From positions 28,531-92,530 of the forward strand of contig JAGAJA010000021.1 in assembly GCA_017829075.1 (NCBI GenBank): 64,000 bases of DNA. The letters run 5' to 3'. How positions within the stretch are numbered: the first letter of the stretch is position 1; the number at the start of each line of letters is the position of its first letter. The notes beneath the pieces were generated by a model. The model had not been told where the DNA came from. It ran no database searches and was given only the letters and a program-made list of their open reading frames with translations. Shown one piece after another: positions 40,104-48,139 of this stretch. Position numbers and translations under genes: made by a program. This stretch comes from Oscillospiraceae bacterium (GTDB lineage: Bacteria; Bacillota_A; Clostridia; Oscillospirales; Ruminococcaceae).

Positions 40104-41231
40104 ATGGCATTTGAAATAGATAATCACGATGACGAGTTTGTGATGGACGACGATTTCGAGGATCAGACCAAAATAATGGTTATCGGAGTCGGCGGTGGCG
40201 GCGGAAACGCTGTCAGCCACATGGTCGAGGGCAATATGACCGGTATCGACTATGTTGTTGCAAATACCGATGTAAAGGCTCTGCGCTCTAAGGACGGCAG
40301 TAGAATGCGCCGTATCCAGATAGGTAAGAAGCGCACAAAGGGTCAGGGTGCAGGCAACAAACCCTCAGTTGGACAGGAGTCCGCAGAGGAGAACCGCGAC
40401 GAGCTCAAGGCGGTAATGGAGGAGGAGTCCATGGTATTCATCGCTGCCGGAATGGGCGGCGGTACCGGTACTGGAGCTGCTCCTGTGGTCGCTTCCATCG
40501 CGAAGGAGCTGGGCAAGCTCACTGTCGGCGTGGTTACAAAGCCGTTTGCTTTCGAGGGTCAGGCAAAGATGAATCAGGCTCTCAAGGGCATTGCAGAGAT
40601 GAGAAAGTATGTTGACTCCCTTATCGTTATCCCGAACGAAAAGGTAAAGGAGATCTCTACCTCCAAACTCAGCATGATAGACGCATTCAAGGCTGTGGAC
40701 AGCGTGCTGTTCAAGGCTGTAAAGGGAATTTCCGACCTTGTAAAGGGCGTAGGATTCATCAGCGTTGACTTTGCCGATGTAACAATGGCGCTCAAGGATT
40801 CCGGAATTGCGCACATGGCTATCGGTCAGGGCAAGGGCGACAACAAGAACGAGGAAGCTCTGGATCAGGTTCTTCACAGCCCGCTGCTGGAAACCTCCAT
40901 TATGGGCGCACGCAGACTGCTCATCAACATCAGCATTCCTATGTCCACCTCCGCAGACGAGGTTGACGGAATTGCAAGCGAGATCACAAAGAATGCTGCT
41001 CCCGACGCAGAGATCAAAATGGGTATGCAGTTTGACGAGTCCCTTGCAGACGATGAGGTTTCCGTTATCGTTATCGCTACCGACTTCATTTCCGAGGAGG
41101 AAATGGGGGACAATGTTCCTCAGGCTGCGGCACAGGCGGCAGACGGAAGCTTTACGATGCCGGTCAGCAGCTTTGACGGCGGCGAAGCGGATATAGATAA
41201 GCTTATCAATATCCTCAACAGCTCAAAGTAA
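40104..41231 (+). CDS. ftsZ: Cell division protein FtsZ
   Basis: The 375-residue tubulin homolog has KIMVIGVGGGGGNAVSHM, the GTP signature GMGGGTGTGAAPVVASIAKE, the T7 synergy-loop region GISDLVKGVGFISVDFADV, and the C-terminal helix and tail ending ADIDKLINILNSSK. It forms the Z ring that recruits the divisome. It has its own promoter and a leader of about 55 nt with GGAGGG before the ATG. Codon use is that of a highly expressed gene. Confidence 0.98.
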   Translation: MAFEIDNHDDEFVMDDDFEDQTKIMVIGVGGGGGNAVSHMVEGNMTGIDYVVANTDVKALRSKDGSRMRRIQIGKKRTKGQGAGNKPSVGQESAEENRDELKAVMEEESMVFIAAGMGGGTGTGAAPVVASIAKELGKLTVGVVTKPFAFEGQAKMNQALKGIAEMRKYVDSLIVIPNEKVKEISTSKLSMIDAFKAVDSVLFKAVKGISDLVKGVGFISVDFADVTMALKDSGIAHMAIGQGKGDNKNEEALDQVLHSPLLETSIMGARRLLINISIPMSTSADEVDGIASEITKNAAPDAEIKMGMQFDESLADDEVSVIVIATDFISEEEMGDNVPQAAAQAADGSFTMPVSSFDGGEADIDKLINILNSSK

Positions 41232-41255
41232 TTCCGTTTTATATTGAAATTACCG

Positions 41256-41290
41256 GAAATCCGCGTCGTATCGGCGTGGATTTCTGTTGT
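41256..41290 (+). terminator. Terminator-like hairpin after ftsZ
   Basis: GAAATCCGCG (41256-41265) pairs with CGTGGATTTC (41275-41284). The tail TGTTGTTAT is only moderately T-rich. Confidence 0.55.
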
Positions 41291-41377
41291 TATATGATAT
41301 GCTACTTGCAGATAGTCCAACAAAATGACGCGGCATAAAATAAATTTTGTGAAAGCATATAAAGTTGTTAAAAACAC

Positions 41378-41406
41378 TTGAATTTTTCTTGGATTTGTTA
41401 TACAAT
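41378..41406 (+). promoter_or_regulatory. Promoter of the secreted protein gene at 41464
   Basis: TTGAAT (41378-41383), a 17-bp spacer and TACAAT (41401-41406). Confidence 0.6.
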
Positions 41407-41463
41407 AACTATATGCGGCAAAATATCATGCTGCATTTGTATATATTTTTGGGGGGATCAAAG

Positions 41464-42402
41464 ATGTTATCAAGAATAAAGAAAGTAATATGCGGTTTGT
41501 GCGCTGTTGTAGTTATGGCAGCCGCTTCCGTGACAGCGTTTGCTGATTACACATATCAGATCGACGGAGAGCTGTGCGACGAAGTGAAGTCAGATTCCAA
41601 GGACATAAACGGCACAGAAGCTACATTTGAAACGAAATTCGGCGACAGCACAGAGGAAAAGTACCTTTCACTAAGATTTAAGCTGTTTAACGAGTATCTT
41701 GACGCTGAATTCTGGAATAATGACGATGTGACCGTTTCAGTAGATGTCAAGCTGGAAACTAATGGCGCAAATGTGATCGGCTGTCTGCCGGGATTCAATT
41801 CAAAGTGGGGCTGGATAAATCCGTCGGATTACACACCGCTGAAATACGGCGAGTGGGTAACGGTATCGGAAAAGGGATCTCATTTTTATGAGCAGTTTGC
41901 CGAGGCTGAGCCTGCTTATATCCTGCTTCAGGTGAGAACAAACTGGGGCGCTGAGGCGCAGGGAAACGTCAAGCTGTCTGTGCGGAACTTCAGAATCACC
42001 GGCGGCGGTGAAGAGGTCGTTATCCAGACGGAGGCTACCTCTGCGGCAACTTCGGACGATCAGCCTGCTTCAACTGTGGACACCGAGGACAGCGTGGTAT
42101 CTGTTGATCCGGCAATTAGCGAAAACTCCGATCCGGAGTCCGACGGTGAGACCAGCGAAACAAGCGATACAAGCGAACCGGAGGCTTCAGAGCCTGAGCA
42201 GACAACAACTGCGGCGACATCGGCAACGACTATCCGTACTGCTGCAACTGTTGCGACATCTTCCGCGATCAATTACAGCGAGCTATACGCCGAGCCTGAG
42301 TCGCCTGTTATGATGATAGTTATTATCGTAGGCGCGGCTGTGGTCATCTCTGTCGGCGCGGTCATTGGTTACCTGATTTACAGAAAGAAGAAGTATTACT
42401 AA
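41464..42402 (+). CDS. Secreted, membrane-anchored beta-sandwich protein, unknown function
   Basis: The 312-residue protein has a signal peptide (MLSRIKKVICGLCAVVVMAAASVTAFA). A domain of about 170 residues with Trp/Asn/Gly-rich strands (NNDDVTVSVDVKLETNGANVIGC, SKWGWINPSDYTPLKYGEWVTV, VRTNWGAEAQGNVKLSVRNFRITGG) resembles carbohydrate-binding modules. A Thr/Ser/Glu-rich linker, a C-terminal membrane helix (VMMIVIIVGAAVVISVGAVIGYLIY) and RKKKYY follow. It should be displayed outside and anchored by the C-terminal helix. I do not recognise a named family. GGGGGGAT precedes ATG 41464; an earlier ATG-like frame from 41365 overlaps the promoter. Carbohydrate binding is inference. Confidence 0.6.
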   Translation: MLSRIKKVICGLCAVVVMAAASVTAFADYTYQIDGELCDEVKSDSKDINGTEATFETKFGDSTEEKYLSLRFKLFNEYLDAEFWNNDDVTVSVDVKLETNGANVIGCLPGFNSKWGWINPSDYTPLKYGEWVTVSEKGSHFYEQFAEAEPAYILLQVRTNWGAEAQGNVKLSVRNFRITGGGEEVVIQTEATSAATSDDQPASTVDTEDSVVSVDPAISENSDPESDGETSETSDTSEPEASEPEQTTTAATSATTIRTAATVATSSAINYSELYAEPESPVMMIVIIVGAAVVISVGAVIGYLIYRKKKYY

Positions 42403-42440
42403 TATCTCAGTTATTTTAATTGCATTTACAGGAGGGAAGT

Positions 42441-43337
42441 ATGGAAAAGACGGGCGCTAAAAAGGGCAGCTTCATGGATTCACTGGTTGCACTGTTCAAG
42501 AATGTCTGGCTCAAGCGGGGCGTTGCCTTGCTCTGCTGGGGGTATACCGGTTTTTTGGTATGGGTCGCTTGGCTCAATTTTGCATACTACCTTGAGTTTG
42601 AGAACGCAACTCCGCTTTTTGTTCTGTATGTATTTGTGAATATTGCCGCGCTTGGACTGATGATCTACACCCGCAGGCAGGTCATTACACACATTAATGT
42701 TCTTGTGCTTCCGCCGATAGTTTTTGCGACTTTCCTGCTGGCGTTCGGAAACTGGTATATGATCCTGCCTCCGTTCTGCGTGCTTGTGGCTATGTTCTTT
42801 ATCTGCACAGCAAACGAAACGCTCAAAACTGTGCTTGGCACAATGTATCTGCTGATGTATGTGGTCGGCGCAGCAGCTTATATTACAATAACGCTGCTCA
42901 TGGGAAGAATGACACCTACCGGAGTTGACCTTACTCTGCGCGACAGCAGCTACGAGGTAATGTCCGCAGATGAGAACTATCGTATCGTCCGGTATGTGGA
43001 TAAGCCTTCCGGCGAGCGCCGCACCGCAAGCTATTATGTTGAGGACGTTACAGAGGACATAGATATCCCGTTCGGAAGCGCGAAAAAAGTCCTTGGCAGC
43101 GGCTGGGTAGTTACCACAAAGTACACAAGCAGGACTGACAGCCCTGTTTCATGGGTAATGCAGACTGTTGACGGCAAAAAGGTAGAAATGCTCAGCGTTG
43201 AGGGCAGTATAAAGGAAAATCCGTATCTTGCAGAGGGAACTACCGCGGCGGCGGAAGATGACGATGACAGTTCAGCCCAGACGTCCGGTTCAAAAACCTC
43301 TGATACCTCTGGATCCGCTGAAGCCAGCGCAGAATGA
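42441..43337 (+). CDS. Polytopic membrane protein, unknown function
   Basis: The 298-residue protein has about four hydrophobic helices between residues 25 and 150 (GVALLCWGYTGFLVWVAWLNFAYYL, PLFVLYVFVNIAALGLMIY, LPPIVFATFLLAFGNWYMILPPFCVLVAMFFI, LGTMYLLMYVVGAAAYITITLL). A soluble domain rich in beta strands ends in a Ser/Asp-rich tail. No known family is recognised. GGAGGG lies 6 nt before ATG 42441. It sits 39 bp after the secreted protein gene and 18 bp before the DUF6076-like gene, so the three probably form one unit. Confidence 0.55.
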   Translation: MEKTGAKKGSFMDSLVALFKNVWLKRGVALLCWGYTGFLVWVAWLNFAYYLEFENATPLFVLYVFVNIAALGLMIYTRRQVITHINVLVLPPIVFATFLLAFGNWYMILPPFCVLVAMFFICTANETLKTVLGTMYLLMYVVGAAAYITITLLMGRMTPTGVDLTLRDSSYEVMSADENYRIVRYVDKPSGERRTASYYVEDVTEDIDIPFGSAKKVLGSGWVVTTKYTSRTDSPVSWVMQTVDGKKVEMLSVEGSIKENPYLAEGTTAAAEDDDDSSAQTSGSKTSDTSGSAEASAE

Positions 43338-43355
43338 TGTTAAAGGAGAGTTGAA

Positions 43356-45992
43356 TTGGAAAGAGTTCTCAATTTAGCAGGAAAAAACTCAAGCGAGGTA
43401 TTTCAGCTCCGCTATCCGTTTTCGCTGCTTTCTTTCTGCGATTACGACCTGTCGTATTTTGCTGAGAACGCGATCGCTGTATGTGATGAGGCGCTGCGTT
43501 CCGGCGAGCTTGACTTTGACAGGGTGACTGATCTGCGCAACTCGCTGAAAAATATGCACGTCTACATAGAGCACAATTTGCGCACGGTTTATGAGAAGAT
43601 CGTGCTGGACTGCTGGATAGACTATGTCTGCCGCCGTGATAATATCGGCACGTCGGCGCTGTGGAACAGATTTATTGACTGCAAGACCTCCTTTGAAAAG
43701 GCGGTCTTTGTCAGGCTGTGCGAATATCGCTACAACAAGGGCATAAACGAATGGCTGAACCTTGTCCGGGTGCAGGATTATGCAAAGAACAAGGTTTATT
43801 TCCTGTTCTCCCGCGAGCTTTCCGGCGTGGAGGAAGCGAATGCCCGGCGGAATTACTTTGACCTTATGTTCAGCGTCACTGCGCGGGAGCTTGGCTGCCG
43901 CCTTGAGGATCTGGGCGTAACTCAGGTTTTCTCTGTCGGAAGGCTTCCCTCTGCGCCTTTTATGTATCCTAATATTTCCAAGGATATCATGAAAAATCTG
44001 CTGGCGGATTTTGACTATTCGGACGACTATTCGGATATTGGCTCCTATGAGTCCCTTTCAGACCAAATCGCAATGGACGCATTCTCGCACATGAAAGCTG
44101 GTCTTGCGCAGGAAATAGGCAGCTACAATATGTCCCGCTCCGCAATGGAGCACGCGCCGGTGAAGATCTATATGCCCTGCGGACTTAAGGCGGTGGTCGA
44201 TCTTGAAATAGACGCGCTGCTTGAGAGCGGCGGCTGGCTTGCAAGATGCAAGCGGTGCGGGCGGTATTACGTCCGGGACAGCGAGTACACATCTGAATAC
44301 TGCTCATTGCCAAATCCCGGAGGGCGCACCTGTCTTGAGCTGTTTGAAATGGAGCACCCACGCAGGCGGGTAACTCCCGAAATGGAGCGCCAGTGCGATG
44401 AAATCACGGACGAGATGTACAGCCGGGTAACGGCGGGTACGCTGAGCCTTAAGGAATATGAGAGCTGGAAATTGTACCTTGAGGCAATGAAAGAAAAGGT
44501 GAACAACGGAGAGATACAGCCGGACGATCTTAGTTCGTTTATTACTTACTCGAAATCAATGGATATCTCCCGAAGCAATCCTGTGGTAGAGGTTCGCAAG
44601 AAAGAACCCCAGCGCCCGCAGGAGCGTGTAGTAAGACCCTTTGTTCCGGAGAGGATAAGCCGCAGCGAGCTTGAACAGAAGCCGGAGGACAGCTCTGACG
44701 AGCAGGAGGAAGAACCCAAACCACAGCAGCGCCGGGAGGGATTTTTCACCTCGCCCAGCGTAGAGCGCCAGAAGTCCCAGGGCAGGGCGCAGGTTTCCCA
44801 TGTTATCCGCGGTGGAGAGCCGAGAAACAGCGAGCCGCGGACTGTTTCCCCCGTATATGAGAACCGGAATGCAGCTCAGCCCGCGCCGGAGCGTGGATTT
44901 ACAGCATTTAGTGGTGAGGAATTCCGCACGGTAGAGCGTTTCGAGCGGCAGGAGAGAACGCCTGAGCCGGAAATTCCCGTGGAAATAAAACAGCCTGCGC
45001 CGGAGCGTGGATTTACCGCGTTCAGCGGTGAGGAATTCCGCACGGTAGAGCGTTTCGAGCGGCAGGAGAGAACTCCTGAGCCGGAAATTCCCGTGGAAAT
45101 AAAACAGCCTGCGCCGGAGCGCGGTTTTACCACGTTCAGCGGGGAGGAATTCCGCGCGGCAGAGCGTTCCGAGCGACAGGAGAGAACTCCTGAACCGGAA
45201 GCTCCCGCCGTAATCAGGAAGCCTGTTCCAGAACCAGCGCCGTCAATGTCCAGTGGGGAGAAATTCACTCCGCAGAACAATGAACCTGAGCCGGAGTGGG
45301 TTTCCAAGCTGGAGAAAAATTCCGCCGACAACGAGCAGACTCCCGCTCAGACTAAGCCAAAGGTGATCAGGAAGAATGCCGCTGCAATATCCGCCTACGG
45401 AAAGATAGCAGGAACTCCGCTGAGCAAGGCAGACAGCGGATTTGAAGCGGTTTCCCGCCCGGAGGAAAGCACGGCGGAGCCTCTTCCTGAGAAACCCGCC
45501 GCCGAGGAGCAGTCGGAGGAGATCGACCCGTTCTTTGGTCTGGAATCAATATTTGATGTCCTTGAACAGTCGGAGAACGACATGAGTATGCCTACCGGCT
45601 ACGGATTTATGGAGGAAGCCGAGAATACTTCAAGACAGACAAAGTCCGCAGAAAAGGCAGAAAAGGCAGATCACGCAGACCGAGAAGATGCTCCGAAAAA
45701 AGCGGCACATGAACGCCGGCAGAGCGAGCACCCTGCAAAGAGAAATCCAAGGAGCGCAGAGAAGCGTAATTCTGCGCAGGAAAGCCGTTTGGAACAGAAC
45801 GCTGACGAAATTCCCAGCGGAATATGGACAGAGGACAGACATCTCTTTAAGCAGGAAAATGCCGACCAGACCACCCACGAGGAGCTTAATATGCTCAAGG
45901 AAAAGAAGCGCGGGCGTTCCAGCAAAACTCAGAGGCTTTTTGAGGCGATCATGCGCGAACCGGACGATAATCCCAATTTTCGCAAAAAGTAA
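43356..45992 (+). CDS. Large DUF6076-like protein with a CxxC zinc site and 38-residue tandem repeats
   Basis: The 878-residue protein starts at TTG 43356, with AAAGGAGAG 7 nt before. The N-terminal part (about 1-340) is folded and ends with WLARCKRCGRYYVRDSEYTSEYCSLPNPGGRTC: C298, C301, C316 and C326 form a likely zinc site, as in DUF6076 proteins. The rest is low in order and rich in Glu, Pro, Arg and Ser. It contains three near-identical 38-residue repeats (PAPERGFTAFSGEEFRTVER...). No signal peptide or membrane helix is seen, so it is probably cytoplasmic. The function is unknown; the place after ftsZ and two membrane-protein genes is suggestive only. Confidence 0.6.
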   Translation: MERVLNLAGKNSSEVFQLRYPFSLLSFCDYDLSYFAENAIAVCDEALRSGELDFDRVTDLRNSLKNMHVYIEHNLRTVYEKIVLDCWIDYVCRRDNIGTSALWNRFIDCKTSFEKAVFVRLCEYRYNKGINEWLNLVRVQDYAKNKVYFLFSRELSGVEEANARRNYFDLMFSVTARELGCRLEDLGVTQVFSVGRLPSAPFMYPNISKDIMKNLLADFDYSDDYSDIGSYESLSDQIAMDAFSHMKAGLAQEIGSYNMSRSAMEHAPVKIYMPCGLKAVVDLEIDALLESGGWLARCKRCGRYYVRDSEYTSEYCSLPNPGGRTCLELFEMEHPRRRVTPEMERQCDEITDEMYSRVTAGTLSLKEYESWKLYLEAMKEKVNNGEIQPDDLSSFITYSKSMDISRSNPVVEVRKKEPQRPQERVVRPFVPERISRSELEQKPEDSSDEQEEEPKPQQRREGFFTSPSVERQKSQGRAQVSHVIRGGEPRNSEPRTVSPVYENRNAAQPAPERGFTAFSGEEFRTVERFERQERTPEPEIPVEIKQPAPERGFTAFSGEEFRTVERFERQERTPEPEIPVEIKQPAPERGFTTFSGEEFRAAERSERQERTPEPEAPAVIRKPVPEPAPSMSSGEKFTPQNNEPEPEWVSKLEKNSADNEQTPAQTKPKVIRKNAAAISAYGKIAGTPLSKADSGFEAVSRPEESTAEPLPEKPAAEEQSEEIDPFFGLESIFDVLEQSENDMSMPTGYGFMEEAENTSRQTKSAEKAEKADHADREDAPKKAAHERRQSEHPAKRNPRSAEKRNSAQESRLEQNADEIPSGIWTEDRHLFKQENADQTTHEELNMLKEKKRGRSSKTQRLFEAIMREPDDNPNFRKK
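44877..45218 (+). repeat. Three tandem 114-bp coding repeats
   Basis: Units begin at 44877, 44991 and 45105, each encoding QPAPERGFTxFSGEEFRxxER and onward for 38 residues. The first two are nearly identical at DNA level and the third has diverged. A degraded fourth unit (PVPEPAPSMSSGEKF) follows. The array is in frame and probably varies in copy number. Confidence 0.9.
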
Positions 45993-46116
45993 TTTAAGCA
46001 AAATCGGGTTTTAAGTTTAGGTAATTCTGCTTTTAATACAACTTTACAAGCTGTTAGTTGTTATAATTGCAAGAAATCAATTTCTGTAAACGTTTAAAAT
46101 TTGTATATTTTCACAA

Positions 46117-46145
46117 TTGAAAAAAATGTGGTAATGAGGTAAAAT
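46117..46145 (+). promoter_or_regulatory. Promoter of the wall-anchored protein gene
   Basis: TTGAAA (46117-46122), a 17-bp spacer and TAAAAT (46140-46145). A TGTAAACGTTTAAA sequence, similar to a catabolite (cre-like) site, lies about 30 bp upstream. Confidence 0.6.
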
Positions 46146-46206
46146 ATAATATAGAACCAGTGGGTATTCCGCATGGTTTGAGATTAATTTTGGAGGATTT
46201 TTTACA

Positions 46207-46989
46207 ATGAAGATTTCTAAGATTCTGGCTGCTGCTTCCGCTGCTGTTGTTGCTGCTGCCGCTATCAGCTCCGTTTCCTTTGCTGAATCTGCTCTGGCCG
46301 CTCTTGAGCCGGGCGAGGCTATTCTGGGCTTCGGCGACTCTGACTGGAAGGCACAGGGTTGGGGCAAGGGTCAGAACGGCGAGCTTGACATGAGCTATTT
46401 CCAGACCGCTCAGATCACTGGCAACGGTACATACTCCGTAGGTATCGACCTCTCCGCTGGTTATACCAATGACGATTGGGAGGATGAGGAGACTGGTGAT
46501 CTTGCTGTATTTACCACTGGTAACGGTATCGGCGCTATGGGTATCAACGTAAACTTCGATGCTGAGGACGAAGCTTATGACAACTTCGGCATCAACATCA
46601 CTTCCGTAAAGTTTGACGGTGTTGAGTCCATCGTTGCAGGTGCTACAAGCTACACCAACAACGAAGATGGCGCAAAGAGATGCAACGTTCTCAATCAGTG
46701 GGCTAACTACGATGCAACCAAGGAAGATCACATCACTTCTGATGCTGCTACTGCAACATCTGTTATGACTGATTTCGCTGGCGAGTGGACAACCTGCGTT
46801 GTTGAGTTCGAAGTATTTGGTCTTGCTGATGATGACGCTGCTGCTGACGCAACAGAGTCTACTACTGATGCAGAAACCACAACAGCTGACAAGGGTTCTC
46901 CTGACACCGGTGTTGAGGGTATCGCAGCAGTTGCTGGCGTAGCTGTTCTGGCTGCTGGCGCTGTTATCGTATCCAAGAAGAGATCCTAA
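46207..46989 (+). CDS. Secreted protein with C-terminal sortase-like anchor, unknown function
   Basis: The 260-residue protein has a signal peptide (MKISKILAAASAAVVAAAAISSVSFA) and a beta-rich domain (LGFGDSDWKAQGWGKGQNGELDMSYFQTAQITGNGTYSVGIDLSAG). A Thr/Asp/Glu linker leads to SPDTGVEG, a hydrophobic helix and KKRS, in the order of a sortase anchor (compare LPxTG/NPQTN). The domain resembles that of the protein at 41464, so both may bind glycans. Codon use is highly biased (GCT, GAC, GGC), pointing to strong expression. Function and sortase recognition are inferred. Confidence 0.6.
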   Translation: MKISKILAAASAAVVAAAAISSVSFAESALAALEPGEAILGFGDSDWKAQGWGKGQNGELDMSYFQTAQITGNGTYSVGIDLSAGYTNDDWEDEETGDLAVFTTGNGIGAMGINVNFDAEDEAYDNFGINITSVKFDGVESIVAGATSYTNNEDGAKRCNVLNQWANYDATKEDHITSDAATATSVMTDFAGEWTTCVVEFEVFGLADDDAAADATESTTDAETTTADKGSPDTGVEGIAAVAGVAVLAAGAVIVSKKRS

Positions 46990-47022
46990 TTTAAAATAGA
47001 ATCTTCTTAATACACAGCAATT

Positions 47023-47056
47023 ACGGCATCGCTTTACGGCGATGCCGTTTTGTGTT
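47023..47056 (+). terminator. Terminator after the wall-anchored protein gene
   Basis: ACGGCATCGC (47023-47032), 6-nt loop, GCGATGCCGT (47039-47048), then TTTTGTGTTT. Confidence 0.85.
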
Positions 47057-47119
47057 TGAATTTACAGGAATTTAGCTGGATTTCTGCCTTTATATTGTTT
47101 TTTTTACTGAAAAAACGAC

Positions 47120-47148
47120 TTGACAATCAAGGAGTTTTGGTGTAAAAT
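47120..47148 (+). promoter_or_regulatory. Promoter of the DUF1292 gene
   Basis: TTGACA (47120-47125), a 17-bp spacer and TAAAAT (47143-47148). Confidence 0.75.
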
Positions 47149-47198
47149 ATAGATAGAAAAGACAGAAGAAGCCCGCTGCGGCGAAGAAAGGAATATAT

Positions 47199-47579
47199 AT
47201 GGCTGAGAACGAAAATGTTGTTTACGATGAAAACGAGGGTACTGTGACCCTGAATGATGATGCAGGGAACACCGCTGTTTTCCATTTCTATGACGAAACA
47301 TATATTCCTCTGGACGACGAGGACGGCGTAACCACCAACTTTGAGTGCATTTCCAGCATGGAGTATAAAGGCTCTGTATATTATGCGCTTCTTCCGGAAG
47401 CCGCAGACGATGAAGAACCTGATGAGTTCGTGGTCTTAAAGGGCGAGGAGAATGATGAAGAGCTTCTTCTTTCTTCGATCGACGACGAGGAGGAAAACCA
47501 GAAGATCGGCGAGCTTTTCCTCAAGGCGCTGTTTTCGCTTGAGGACATGGACGACGGAGATGACGAAATTTTACAGTAA
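47199..47579 (+). CDS. DUF1292 acidic protein
   Basis: This 126-residue protein is very acidic (ENENVVYDENEGTVTLNDDAGNTAVFHFYDETYIPLDDEDG, YYALLPEAADDEEPDEFVVLK, DDEEENQKIGELFLKAL). It follows the DUF1292 (YrzB-like) pattern of a small beta-rich domain found across Firmicutes. The role is unknown. It has its own promoter; no clear terminator follows before the ncRNA promoter. GAAAGGA precedes the ATG. Confidence 0.8.
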   Translation: MAENENVVYDENEGTVTLNDDAGNTAVFHFYDETYIPLDDEDGVTTNFECISSMEYKGSVYYALLPEAADDEEPDEFVVLKGEENDEELLLSSIDDEEENQKIGELFLKALFSLEDMDDGDDEILQ

Positions 47580-47711
47580 TAGCTGCGGCTTTTCTGTAAA
47601 TAATATTGTTGTAAGGGATCAGATCAGCTTGTGTTCTGGCTGAGTTTTGATTAATTACCAAGTTAGCTTACTGCCTTGTAAATTGCTTTTGCAATGTTCG
47701 TTCGGGTATAC

Positions 47712-47720
47712 TGCTATAAT
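47712..47720 (+). promoter_or_regulatory. Extended -10 promoter of the candidate ncRNA
   Basis: TGCTATAAT at 47712-47720 is an ideal extended -10. TTGCAA at 47689-47694 is 20 bp from it. The box lies in the loop of a GTTCGG/CCGAAC inverted repeat (47700-47705 with 47721-47726). Confidence 0.55.
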
Positions 47721-47726
47721 CCGAAC

Positions 47727-47933
47727 ATGATGAAAAAGGGATTTCAGCTCTGGCGGCGGATTGCAGACCTCCCGTACTGCGGATGATAGGGAGCGTGAAC
47801 CCGACAGGCGATTTTACCCACCCTGCTAGGAAGCGGGTTTTATTAAGTATATCTACGGCAAGGCGGTTTGACTGAATATAAGGGGTTTTCCCTATGGCGG
47901 AGAGATTCAAATGAATTTCTCCGCTTTGTTTTT
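47727..47933 (+). ncRNA. ssrS: Candidate small structured RNA, possibly 6S RNA
   Basis: An extended -10 promoter and a strong terminator (GCGGAGA/TCTCCGC, 47897-47924, plus T run) frame about 205 nt with no credible ORF. The next gene runs the other way, so it is not a leader. TTTCAG (47742-47747) can pair with CTGAAT (47872-47877), and TTGC (47761-47764) with GCAA (47858-47861). These leave a bubble of about 13 and 10 nt, like the open centre of 6S RNA. CTCCC/GGGAG and AACCCG/CGGGTT make inner hairpins. The 6S identity is inference from size and shape; the transcription unit is better supported. Confidence 0.5.
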
Positions 47934-47934
47934 C

Positions 47935-47967
47935 AAAAAAAAATGCCCTGCGGTTTCCCGCAGGGCT
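47935..47967 (-). terminator. Strong minus-strand terminator, second copy
   Basis: On the minus strand GCCCTGCGG-GAAA-CCGCAGGGC is followed by A and nine T. The 23-bp hairpin sequence (47945-47967) is an exact direct repeat of 48098-48120. Confidence 0.8.
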
Positions 47968-48073
47968 CAGGCTGTCGATAAACCACCATCTGCGTCGTCA
48001 CTCCGCATAACGGCAGGCAAAAAGCCTAGCCGTTATGCGGGTTCCTAGCATCTGGCGGCTTCTCGACACCCTG
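47968..48073. repeat. 106-bp palindromic hairpin element
   Basis: The ends are imperfect inverted repeats: CAGGCTGTCGATAAACC at the left and, reversed, CAGGGTGTCGAGAAGCC at the right. The centre is a near-perfect stem, CCGCATAACGGC pairing with GCCGTTATGCGG, with further GGC/GCC pairs and an A-rich loop. It is non-coding and lies between two identical copies of the BspA-like gene terminator hairpin. TGTCGA ends recall the GTCGAAAAA ends of the island at 17061. Confidence 0.75.
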
Positions 48074-48090
48074 AAATAATACTTTCCAAC

Positions 48091-48120
48091 AAACTTAGCC
48101 CTGCGGTTTCCCGCAGGGCT
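48091..48120 (-). terminator. Terminator of the BspA-like gene, first copy
   Basis: The minus strand reads GCCCTGCGG-GAAA-CCGCAGGGC followed by TAAGTTTGTT, 20 bp after the stop codon at 48140. Confidence 0.75.
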
Positions 48121-48139
48121 AAGAACTATCTTATGGAAA

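Noticed and set aside
44877..45218. CRISPR-like array
   Set aside because: The 114-bp units are contiguous, in frame and lack unique spacers; they are coding tandem repeats. I see no cas genes or CRISPR array in the window.
47727..47933. Riboswitch leader
   Set aside because: It ends in a strong terminator and the only gene beyond it is on the opposite strand, so there is nothing for it to regulate in cis.
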